Source of the DNA: JBBQNR01 sp963774075
GTDB taxonomy: Bacteria > Actinomycetota > Thermoleophilia > Solirubrobacterales > JBBDJG01
Direction: 5' to 3'
Length of the DNA stretch: 64,000 nucleotides
Assembly (NCBI GenBank): GCA_963774075.1
Contig: CAVZDP010000009.1
Location: 1 to 64,000, forward strand
Shown here: positions 34,056-40,844 of the stretch, one piece after another
How positions within the stretch are numbered: position 1 is the stretch's first letter
Layout: every line of letters begins with the position of its first letter
Position numbers and translations under genes: made by a program
The notes under the pieces: generated by a model
The model's input: the letters and a program-made list of their open reading frames with translations, nothing else
Told to the model about the DNA's origin: nothing
Database searches by the model: none

Positions 34056-34805
34056 ATGGGCAGATTGCTTGCCCTGTTCGGGCTTGTCCTGACAGGCTTG
34101 CTGATAACCGCATCGCCGGTGATTGCGAACGGTGGCGGAAACAGCATCAGCAACGGCGGCACATTTCGCTGTAACGGGACCCACACGGGCGTAACGATCC
34201 CGCGCGACGTGGTGGTCCCCGCGAACAAGGGATGCATCCTGGTGAACTCGACCGTCAAGGGAGACGTCGAGGTTCAGGCGAACGCGTATCTCCAGGCCAC
34301 GAGGACGTCGATCCGCGGATCTGTTCTCGGCAACAAGGCGCAGACCGTCTTCATCGACACCGGATCCAGCGTGGGCGGTAGCGTCGGGACGGACAGAACC
34401 GCCCAGGTGTTCGTCTTCGACGCCACGGTGAACGGCAGCATCGCCGTCGCGCGTTCGACCGACGAGGTCTATGTCTGCGGGACGACCGTGCGAGGGATGG
34501 GCATCGGTGTCGTGGGCAGCGGCCCGGACATCCTCGTCGGGGACCCGCTCGCCGTTGATTGCGCGGGCAACACGGTCACCCGGGGCAGCGTCGCGATCAT
34601 GCAGAACCGCACGGACAGCGAGCTGGTGGTTCGCGGCAACTCCATCCCCAATGGGAACCTCTTCGTGGTGGACAACACAGGATCCTCCGCCAAGGTGGTG
34701 CAGCGCAACACCGGTCGGAAGATCTCCTGCACCGGGAACAAGGGGCCCTTCGTCGGCGCTCCGAACCCGGGCTGGCAGAGCTACACGGGACAGTGCACGG
34801 CGTAG
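34056..34805 (+). CDS. Secreted beta-solenoid-like protein (paralogue A)
   Basis: A 249-residue exported protein of no named family. A signal peptide (MGRLLALFGLVLTGLLITASPVIA) precedes about 215 residues of short, hydrophobic-every-other-residue strands separated by Gly/Asn/Asp turns (VKGDVEVQANAYLQATRTSIRG and repeats). This is the pattern expected of a right-handed beta-solenoid. Five or six Cys (FRCNG, GCILV, YVCGT, DCAGN, ISCTG, QCTA) suggest disulfides. It is clearly paralogous to the minus-strand gene at 37594-38316: both share ATRT, TVFIDTGS, VFVF, a DIL-x-GDP segment, VVRGN and a terminal GQC. It has its own promoter and terminator. The function is unknown. Confidence 0.85.
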   Translation: MGRLLALFGLVLTGLLITASPVIANGGGNSISNGGTFRCNGTHTGVTIPRDVVVPANKGCILVNSTVKGDVEVQANAYLQATRTSIRGSVLGNKAQTVFIDTGSSVGGSVGTDRTAQVFVFDATVNGSIAVARSTDEVYVCGTTVRGMGIGVVGSGPDILVGDPLAVDCAGNTVTRGSVAIMQNRTDSELVVRGNSIPNGNLFVVDNTGSSAKVVQRNTGRKISCTGNKGPFVGAPNPGWQSYTGQCTA

Positions 34806-34832
34806 CTCGCCATCCAGCGAACCAGTAAGCGC

Positions 34833-34859
34833 GAAGGCTCGCACCGAGTGCGGGCCTTC
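34833..34859. terminator. Hairpin terminator between convergent genes
   Basis: GAAGGCTCGCAC / GTGCGGGCCTTC form a 12-base-pair stem with one G-T pair and a CGA loop, followed by CTCATTTC. It lies directly before the end of the convergent gene at 34861 and serves both strands. Confidence 0.75.
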
Positions 34860-34860
34860 C

Positions 34861-35439
34861 TCATTTCGGGGCAGACCTTGGCGGGAGGTCGAGGCGGGCC
34901 AGAGAGCGAAGGAAGCCTCGCGAGATGAGCGCGTGAATGCGTAGCTGGGTCCCCTTGTAGAGACGGGTGCCAAAGCGCGCGAACCAGCCGCTCCCCCGCA
35001 GCCATGGATAGAAGTTGCGCACCTCGATTCGCACGCCGACGAGTTCGCGCGCATGCGACTCGGGATCGGGGCCGTCGCGCCGCACGCTGATCCGCAGGAA
35101 CCCGCGGTCCCGGCCCTCGCGGGCGACCAGCAACCCTCGCTGTATCGGCCACGTCACCTGCCCGAAACCGGGCTGCACCTCGTACTCGGGCGCTCTGAAC
35201 CGGAGCAGTCGCACCGCCGGATGGAGCAGCACGACGGTTCGCGAGTCGGGGCTGTACACGACCCGCAACAGGCCGAGCGACACGCGCGACAGGAAGCGCC
35301 AGTACGAGCGCGCGAGGCGCTCGAGGGACTCGGGGCGCCAGCGGTCCTCCAGCGACTCTCGCGGGAAAGAGAGCTGGGCCTCCTGGACCGATGCGACGGC
35401 GCCCGTGCGGGCCACCGCGGCTCCCTCCGGATCGGGCAT
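34861..35439 (-). CDS. Conserved-looking hypothetical protein downstream of an SDR gene
   Basis: A 192-residue soluble protein with no domain I can name. It has helical YWRFLSRVSLGLLRVVY, beta strands RTVVLLHPAVRLLRF and VTWPIQRGLLV, FLRISVRRDG, and a C-terminal VRNFYPWLRGSGWFARFG followed by TQLRIHALISRGFLRSLARL. The tail recalls the DUF2867-like region that is fused to some SDR proteins, which would fit its place 50 bases after an SDR/NmrA gene in the same direction. The ATG at 35439 is the likely start; GTG 35472 is possible. It is convergent with paralogue A. Confidence 0.65.
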   Translation of the reverse strand: MPDPEGAAVARTGAVASVQEAQLSFPRESLEDRWRPESLERLARSYWRFLSRVSLGLLRVVYSPDSRTVVLLHPAVRLLRFRAPEYEVQPGFGQVTWPIQRGLLVAREGRDRGFLRISVRRDGPDPESHARELVGVRIEVRNFYPWLRGSGWFARFGTRLYKGTQLRIHALISRGFLRSLARLDLPPRSAPK

Positions 35440-35492
35440 GAGGCGAACGCCTGCCGGGGCACTTGGCGGCACGGGTTTGCGTGGCGCAGCGG

Positions 35493-36404
35493 TCAGCTGC
35501 CGCCGCCCGCCCGCTCCTCTTCGAGCGCCAGTCGCAGCGTCTGCGCCAAGGGGAGCGGCTCGACCTCGAAGAGCGCGGCGCCGGACGGGTCGGTGACGAC
35601 CGTCTCCGTTTGCAGTCCCTCCACGAGCGGTCGCGCCACGCCGGTGTCGACCGGCGTGATGAGCCCCAGCCAGAGGGACGAGAGCCACGGGCTCAAGAGC
35701 GGGACCGGAAGCCTCGGGCGCGGGCGCTTTCCCATCGCTCGTGCCATGTGGTCGAGCATCTCGCCATATGACAGCACGTCCGGACCGCCGATCTGGACCT
35801 CCCGGCCCGCGCTGCCGGGGACCGCGGGCGCCTGGGTGAGATAGGCGATGACGTCGTCGATGCCGATCGGCTGCGTGGGAGTGCGCAGCCACGCGGGGGC
35901 GACCATGACGGGCAGGCGCTGTACGAGGTAGCGAAGCGTGCGGTAGGACTCGCTGCGCGCGCCCACCACCATCGCGGCTCGGAAGTAGGTGAGCGGTGGC
36001 CCCTCGGCGGCGAGCACTCTCGCCGTCTCGTGCCTGCTGCGCAGATGCCGGGAAGAGGGCTGGTCGCCGAGGCCGCCCAGGTACACGGCTCGCGTGATGC
36101 CCTCGCGCTCGGCCATCTGCGCGAACGCGCGCGCGGCCGTTCGCTCCTGCTCGGCAAAGTCGCCGCCGCCGCCCCGGCCCATCATGTGCACCAGGTAGTA
36201 GGCGATGTCGATGTCCCGGCCCGCGCCCGCGAGCGTCTCCGGCCGCAGGACGTCCCCCTCGTGGAGCTCGATCCGGCCTCGTCCCAGCCGTTCGGCTCGT
36301 CCTGCGTCGCGCACGAGGGCGCGAACGTCGTGCCCCGCACAGCCCAGGGCCTCGACCAGCCGCCCGCCGACGAAGCCGGTCGCTCCCGTTACGAGCGCAC
36401 GCAC
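35493..36404 (-). CDS. NAD(P)-binding SDR/NmrA-like protein
   Basis: A 303-residue atypical short-chain dehydrogenase. It has ALVTGATGFVGGRLVEAL at the nucleotide-binding turn, ALVRDAGR after beta2, DIAYYLVHMMG, and AVYLGGLGDQ instead of a Tyr-x-x-x-Lys catalytic pair. NmrA-type members bind NAD(P) as sensors or act on quinone-like or lipid ligands. The ATG lies about 95 bases from the divergent PadR regulator, so it may be under PadR control. The hypothetical protein downstream is probably in the same operon. Confidence 0.87.
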   Translation of the reverse strand: MRALVTGATGFVGGRLVEALGCAGHDVRALVRDAGRAERLGRGRIELHEGDVLRPETLAGAGRDIDIAYYLVHMMGRGGGGDFAEQERTAARAFAQMAEREGITRAVYLGGLGDQPSSRHLRSRHETARVLAAEGPPLTYFRAAMVVGARSESYRTLRYLVQRLPVMVAPAWLRTPTQPIGIDDVIAYLTQAPAVPGSAGREVQIGGPDVLSYGEMLDHMARAMGKRPRPRLPVPLLSPWLSSLWLGLITPVDTGVARPLVEGLQTETVVTDPSGAALFEVEPLPLAQTLRLALEEERAGGGS

Positions 36405-36459
36405 AGCATTTCTTTTCTTACCCCATGAGCGCGCGGTTGAAGCAGGAGGCCCGGCGGGG

Positions 36460-36501
36460 TTGACACGGTATATATCGGGCTGATATATCTGTCCGATATA
36501 T
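36460..36501 (+). promoter_or_regulatory. PadR autoregulatory promoter/operator with leaderless start
   Basis: TTGACA (36460-36465) and TATATC (36484-36489), 18 bases apart, form a promoter whose transcript would start within a few bases of the PadR ATG at 36500, so the mRNA is probably leaderless. Inverted half-sites ATATATCGG (36470-36478) and CCGATATAT (36493-36501) flank the -10, with a central palindrome GATATATC (36482-36489). The right half-site includes the start codon. Such dyads are typical PadR operators; binding would block the promoter and possibly also the divergent SDR gene. Confidence 0.75.
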
Positions 36502-37054
36502 GGAGCTGAGCAAGACCGCCTGCGTCATCCTCGGCATGCTCCAGCTCGGCAAGCGGACTGGGTACGAGATCAAGTCGCTCGTGGACATCTCGACCCGCTT
36601 CTTCTGGGCCGCGAGCTACGGGCAGATCTATCCCGAGCTCGCGCGCTTGGAGCAGGAGCGCCTCATCGCCGCGGACTCAGAGACGACCAACGGTCGCCGC
36701 CGCAAGGCCTACCGGCTGACGGCGTCCGGCAGGAAGGCGTTGCGCGATTGGCTCACGTCCGACGAGCCGCTTCACAACGAGCTGCGGCACGAGGGGACGC
36801 TCAAGTTCTTCTTCTCGGACTTTCTCTCGAAGGAGGAGCAGCTCGGGCAGCTTCGACGCATCCGGGAGGCGCACCAGCGGCTCGCCGACGAGTTGAGGCG
36901 AATCGAGCCCGCGGTCTCGGACGCGGCAGCCGAGAGCGGTCGCCGCTCTCCCCACATGACTCTCCAGTTCGGAATTGCCTATCAGGAGTTCATCGCCGAC
37001 TGGTGCAGTCGGGCCGAACGCCTGCTCGCGCGCGAACCCGCCCTAAGGAGGTAG
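36500..37054 (+). CDS. PadR-family transcriptional regulator
   Basis: A 184-residue PadR regulator. An N-terminal winged helix (residues 5-90: ACVILGMLQLGKRTGYEIKSLVDISTRFFWAASYGQIYPELARLEQERLI, with wing GRRRKAYRLTASGRKAL) is followed by a C-terminal helical dimerisation domain (EEQLGQLRRIREAHQRL). It likely represses its own promoter through the TATAT dyad overlapping the start codon. It is followed after two bases by an NTF2-like gene with AAGGAGG inside its 3' end, forming a two-gene operon. An inducer is not known; NTF2-like partners are sometimes ligand-binding. Confidence 0.93.
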   Translation: MELSKTACVILGMLQLGKRTGYEIKSLVDISTRFFWAASYGQIYPELARLEQERLIAADSETTNGRRRKAYRLTASGRKALRDWLTSDEPLHNELRHEGTLKFFFSDFLSKEEQLGQLRRIREAHQRLADELRRIEPAVSDAAAESGRRSPHMTLQFGIAYQEFIADWCSRAERLLAREPALRR

Positions 37055-37056
37055 CG

Positions 37057-37500
37057 ATGTATCGATTCGTTGTCAAGCAGCAGCTGCGCCGCACCTTGAG
37101 TCGCCTGAGCGAAGGAGACTACGAGGCGGTGCTCGAGAAGTTCGGACCGTCCACGGTCTTCGAAGTCGCCGGCGACCACGAGCTCGGCGGCGAGCGTCAC
37201 GGCGTCGCAGACGCGCGCGAGGTGTTCGAGCGCATATTCGAGCGCTTTCCGGATCTCCAGGTCCAACCCAAGGCGGTCGTGGTCAACGGCCCGCCCTGGA
37301 ACACCACGGTCGCGACCCGGTTCACCGCGCGAGCCACGCTCCCTGGCGGAGAGCCGTACCGGAACGAAGGCATGCAGTTCCTGCGCCTGCGCTGGGGGCG
37401 CGTCGTGGAGGATCGCCTCTACGAGGATACGACGAAGCTCGCAGCGGCGCTGGATCAGATCGCCGAGAGGCGCTCCCGCGCGACGCCGGCCGCCGCCTAG
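37057..37500 (+). CDS. NTF2-like (SnoaL-type) protein co-expressed with PadR
   Basis: A 147-residue NTF2-like domain. An N-terminal helical segment (RFVVKQQLRRTLSRLSEGDYEAVLEKF) precedes the cone-shaped sheet with GGERHGVADAREVFERIFERFPDLQV and NEGMQFLRLRWGRVVEDRLYEDT. The ATG lies two bases after the PadR stop with a perfect AAGGAGG. The operon structure makes it the prime target of PadR. It may bind or modify the effector molecule, but that is inference. Confidence 0.88.
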   Translation: MYRFVVKQQLRRTLSRLSEGDYEAVLEKFGPSTVFEVAGDHELGGERHGVADAREVFERIFERFPDLQVQPKAVVVNGPPWNTTVATRFTARATLPGGEPYRNEGMQFLRLRWGRVVEDRLYEDTTKLAAALDQIAERRSRATPAAA

Positions 37501-37529
37501 ACGAGGCGCCGATTCAGGCGAGAGCAGCA

Positions 37530-37558
37530 GAGAGGGCCCGCAACTCGCGGGCCCTCTC
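37530..37558. terminator. Strong bidirectional terminator
   Basis: A perfect 12-base-pair stem (GAGAGGGCCCGC / GCGGGCCCTCTC) with an AACTC loop lies between the PadR-NTF2 operon and the convergent beta-solenoid gene. Confidence 0.85.
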
Positions 37559-37593
37559 GACTACTCCGGTGTCCTCGCAGGTCTAGCTCGGCG

Positions 37594-38316
37594 CTAGGCG
37601 CACTGACCGCGCCTGTCGTCCCAGCTGGTGTTCCCGCCACTGAAGAAGGGAGAGCTGTTTCCTCTGCACAGCAGCTCGCGGCCGCCGACGTTGTCCTCGA
37701 CGAACTTCGGGGCCGGGCCGTTGTTCCGCACAATTTCCACGTCGCCTCTGCGGATCGTGTTGCCGCGGACCACGAACTCGACGTCGGTGGAAGTCCGCTC
37801 GATCTCGATGTCGCCGCGACGCACGACGTTGCCGTCGCAATCCTTGGCGCGGGGGTCACCGATCAGGATGTCCCGGCCGCCGCGCTCGACGTTGATGTCG
37901 CCCTTCTGCACGATCGAGCCGCAGATGTGTGCCTTCTCGGCCGTACGCTCGAGCCGGATGTTGCGAACGATGACGCTGTTGAAGACGAAGACCTTCTCCG
38001 TCCTGTAAGTCCTTACGCTGCCAAACACCCTCGAGCCCGTGTCGATGAAGACGGTGTCGGCCTCCTTGGCGTAGACGGTCTCCTTCATCGCGGTTCGGGT
38101 CGCCTGGTAAAAGGCGTTCTTGAGCACTCGGACGTTGCCGACGACCGTCGCGTCGATGAGCGTGCACGAAGCGTCACGCGGGACGACGACGTCGTCGTAG
38201 GTGCCGCCCGTCAGCGTGCCGTTACAGACCAGATCGTCATGCTGGGCAAAGGCAGGCGTGGCCGTGACGAACAGGGCCGTCACGACGATGGCCACAAGGC
38301 CGAAAAACTTCCACAT
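37594..38316 (-). CDS. Secreted beta-solenoid-like protein (paralogue B)
   Basis: A 240-residue exported protein, paralogue of the gene at 34056-34805. The signal peptide is MWKFFGLVAIVVTALFVTATPAFA. The mature part has the same sequence of short strands and turns (LVCNGTLTGGTYDDVVVPRDASC, ATRT, TVFIDTGSRVFGSVRTYRT, VFVF, ICGSIV, DILIGDPRAKDC, VVRGN, GNSSPFF, GQCA). It is more charged than paralogue A (many Arg, Glu and Asp on the strands), suggesting a different surface. The ATG has AAGGAGGGG upstream. A hairpin lies in its 5' leader (38348-38371), and TTGACA occurs at 38443-38438 on the minus strand with a weak -10. The function is unknown. Confidence 0.85.
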   Translation of the reverse strand: MWKFFGLVAIVVTALFVTATPAFAQHDDLVCNGTLTGGTYDDVVVPRDASCTLIDATVVGNVRVLKNAFYQATRTAMKETVYAKEADTVFIDTGSRVFGSVRTYRTEKVFVFNSVIVRNIRLERTAEKAHICGSIVQKGDINVERGGRDILIGDPRAKDCDGNVVRRGDIEIERTSTDVEFVVRGNTIRRGDVEIVRNNGPAPKFVEDNVGGRELLCRGNSSPFFSGGNTSWDDRRGQCA

Positions 38317-38347
38317 CAGGGCTTCCCCTCCTTAGGTGCGCCTCTCC

Positions 38348-38371
38348 GAGCGCAGTTGCGCGCGCTCGGAT
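38348..38371 (-). other. Leader hairpin upstream of paralogue B
   Basis: An 8-base-pair perfect stem (CCGAGCGC / GCGCTCGG) with an 8-base loop sits about 32 bases before the ATG of the minus-strand beta-solenoid gene, within its probable untranslated leader. It could be an attenuator, an mRNA-stabilising stem, or incidental. Confidence 0.4.
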
Positions 38372-38477
38372 GTTCATCCTTGAACGCATCCTTCCTAGAT
38401 GCTGCGTTCGCTCACGATGATGGATCATGCCTGGGCCTGTCAACAGAAATTTGTGGCGGCCCGAGGCCACCCGGCCA

Positions 38478-39632
38478 CTAGCTCATCGCCCGAGCGATCA
38501 CGACCCTCTGGATCTCGTTGGTGCCCTCGTAGATCTGGGTGATCTTGGCGTCGCGCATCATGCGCTCCACCGGGTACTCCGTCACGTAGCCGTAGCCGCC
38601 GAGTACCTGGACGGCCTCGACCGTCACGAACATGGCGGTGTCCGAGGCGAATAGCTTCGCCATCGAGGTGTGCTTGCCCAGGCCCGGCTCGCTCCGGTCG
38701 GCCATCGCGCAGGCCTTGTAGAGGAGCTCCCGCGCGGCTGCCGTGCGCGTCTCCATCTCGGCGAGCTTGAACTGGATTCCCTGGAGCTCGATGATCGGCT
38801 TGCCGAAGGCGATCCGCTCGCGCGCGTACTGGGTCGCATAGTCGATGGCGCCCTGCGCGATGCCCACCGCCTGCGCGGCCGCGCCGAGCCGTGTCCGCTC
38901 GAGCGTGCCGAGCGCCACCGACAGGCCCTTGCCCTCGGGCCCGATCATGTTCTCCTGCGGAACGCGGACGTCCTCGAACACGGGCTGTCCGGTGGGGGAG
39001 CCCCTGATGCCGAGCTTGTGCTCCAGCTTCGGCATCGAGAAGCCCTCGCGGTCCTTCTCGACGATGAAGGCGCTGCTGCGCCGGCTCTCGCGGTCGGTGA
39101 CGGCGAACACCACGTAGAAGTCCGCGATGCCGGCGTTCGAGATCCAGTTCTTGGTGCCGTTGATCACCCATTCCTCGCCGTCGCGCGCGGCGGTGGTCCG
39201 TATCGCCCTGGGGTCCGAGCCGGCCTCGGGCTCGGACAGGCAGAACGCCGGTGACCACTCCCCGGTGGCGCAGCGCGGAAGCCAGGCCTGCCTTTGCTCA
39301 TCGGTGCCGAAGAGCTGGATCGGGAGCGTGCCGAGCTCCTGCACCATGAGGATGAGGGCGCTCGAGGCGCAGGCCTTTGCCACCTCCTCGACGGCGACGT
39401 TCAGCATCAGCGTGCCGGTACCGGTCCCGCCGTATTCGCTCGGGAACGGCAGGCCCAGGAGGTCCTGCTCCCCGAACAGCTCGCGCACGTCCCAGGGGTA
39501 CTCGCCGGTCGCGTCGATCTCCGCCGCTCGCGGCTCGACCCGCTCCTTCACGATCTGCCGGATCGTGTCGCGAAAGTCCACGAACTCCTGGGGGAGGGCG
39601 TAGACGTCTGTGGCCGTGGTCGCGTTCCCCAT
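38478..39632 (-). CDS. Acyl-CoA dehydrogenase
   Basis: A 384-residue flavoenzyme of the acyl-CoA dehydrogenase family, which introduces an alpha-beta double bond in acyl-CoA. It has both signatures, FCLSEPEAGSDPRAIRTTA and QVLGGYGYVTEYPVERMMRDAKI, and the catalytic Glu in QIYEGTNEIQRVVIAR near the C-terminus. It is the last gene of a minus-strand operon, starting ten bases after the thiolase stop. The chain-length or branch specificity cannot be read. With the upstream carotenoid oxygenase and thiolases it suggests beta-oxidation-type breakdown of a cleavage product. Confidence 0.94.
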   Translation of the reverse strand: MGNATTATDVYALPQEFVDFRDTIRQIVKERVEPRAAEIDATGEYPWDVRELFGEQDLLGLPFPSEYGGTGTGTLMLNVAVEEVAKACASSALILMVQELGTLPIQLFGTDEQRQAWLPRCATGEWSPAFCLSEPEAGSDPRAIRTTAARDGEEWVINGTKNWISNAGIADFYVVFAVTDRESRRSSAFIVEKDREGFSMPKLEHKLGIRGSPTGQPVFEDVRVPQENMIGPEGKGLSVALGTLERTRLGAAAQAVGIAQGAIDYATQYARERIAFGKPIIELQGIQFKLAEMETRTAAARELLYKACAMADRSEPGLGKHTSMAKLFASDTAMFVTVEAVQVLGGYGYVTEYPVERMMRDAKITQIYEGTNEIQRVVIARAMS

Positions 39633-39642
39633 TTCTAGAGCA

Positions 39643-40842
39643 TTACACGCGCTGCAGAAGGAGCGCGGCGCCGATGCCGGCCGCCGCCGGGATCGTCAGG
39701 AGGCCGACCTCGAGGTCGCGGCGCTCGAGCTCGTCGAGGAGCGTGACCAGCAGCACGCCGCCGGTCGCTCCGAGCGGGTGGCCCATGGCGATCGCGCCAC
39801 CGTTCACGTTCACGCCCTCCGGATCCAGGCCCAGCTCGCGGACGAAGTGCAGCACGGTCGCCGCAAAGGACTCGTTGACCTCGAACAGGTCCACGTCCTC
39901 CACTCGCATCCCGGCGCTTGCCAGCGCGCGCCGGGCGGCCGGGACCGTGGCGGTCAGGAGGGGAGGGGTCACGCCGGCGTTCGCCGCCGCCGCGACGCGC
40001 GCCCGGGGCTCGAGGCCGAGTGCGTCGCCCTGCTCGCGCGAGCCCATCAGGACGAGCGAGGCGCCGTCGACGATCTGTGGCGCGCTGGCGACGGTGTGGA
40101 CGTGGCGAAGCGGGCCCAGGTCGGGCAGCCTGCGCTCGATCACCTCCCGCGCTCCGTCCTGCGCGAGCTCCTCGAAGCCGAGCGGCAGCGCGCTCAGCGC
40201 CTCGATCGTCTGGCCGTCGCGGATCATCTCGTCGCGGTCCAGCAGCAGCTCTCCGCCGGGCGCGCGGACCGGCACGAGCGAGCGCTCGAAGCGCCCCCCG
40301 TCGCGCGCCGCGGCGGCGCGGCGGTGCGAGGCGAGCGCGAAGTCGTCGCACTCCGCGCGCGTGAGCGACGAAAGGGTGGCCACGATGTCAGCGGCGACGC
40401 CCATGTGCACGAAGCCCGCTGCGCCGGCCACCTCGGCGTCGGCGAAGAGCGGGCCGCCGTCCGCGAACAGCGGCACGCGCGACATCGACTCGACGCCCCC
40501 GGCGACGGCGACCCCGTCGACGCCGGCATCGATCTTCGCCGCGGCCGTCGCGATCGCGTCGACGCCCGAGCAGCAGAGTCGCGAGACGACGGCCCCCGAG
40601 CCGGTCTCGCTCCAGCCCGCGAACAGCGCCGCCGCACGGGCGAGGTCCGCGCCCTGCTCGCCGGTGGGGGTGCTGCAGCCGATCGTGACGTCGTCCACGA
40701 GGCTCGTGTCGAGCCCGTTGCGTTCCTCGAGCGCGCGAAAGAGGGTGGCCAGCAGCTCCACCGGGCGCGTGCCGGCGAGCGATCCGCGCGCGCTGCCGCG
40801 CCCCCTCGGGGTCCGCACGGCGTCGTAGACGAAGGCTTCCAG
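39643..40842 (-). CDS. Thiolase (acetyl-CoA acyltransferase-like), apparent CTG start
   Basis: A 399-residue thiolase. The N-terminus reads EAFVYDAVRTPRGRG, the nucleophilic Cys is C90 in RLCCSGVDAI, NESFA is present, and the general-base His is in NVNGGAIAMGHPLGATG. The usual C-terminal CxGxG motif with the second catalytic Cys is replaced by TIPAAAGIGAALLL, so normal thiolysis is doubtful. No ATG, GTG or TTG lies at the conserved N-terminus; CTG 40842-40840, three bases after the stop of the upstream gene, is at the expected position. The frame is open far upstream but only as a shadow of that gene. Confidence 0.85.
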   Translation of the reverse strand: MEAFVYDAVRTPRGRGSARGSLAGTRPVELLATLFRALEERNGLDTSLVDDVTIGCSTPTGEQGADLARAAALFAGWSETGSGAVVSRLCCSGVDAIATAAAKIDAGVDGVAVAGGVESMSRVPLFADGGPLFADAEVAGAAGFVHMGVAADIVATLSSLTRAECDDFALASHRRAAAARDGGRFERSLVPVRAPGGELLLDRDEMIRDGQTIEALSALPLGFEELAQDGAREVIERRLPDLGPLRHVHTVASAPQIVDGASLVLMGSREQGDALGLEPRARVAAAANAGVTPPLLTATVPAARRALASAGMRVEDVDLFEVNESFAATVLHFVRELGLDPEGVNVNGGAIAMGHPLGATGGVLLVTLLDELERRDLEVGLLTIPAAAGIGAALLLQRV

Positions 40843-40844
40843 GG

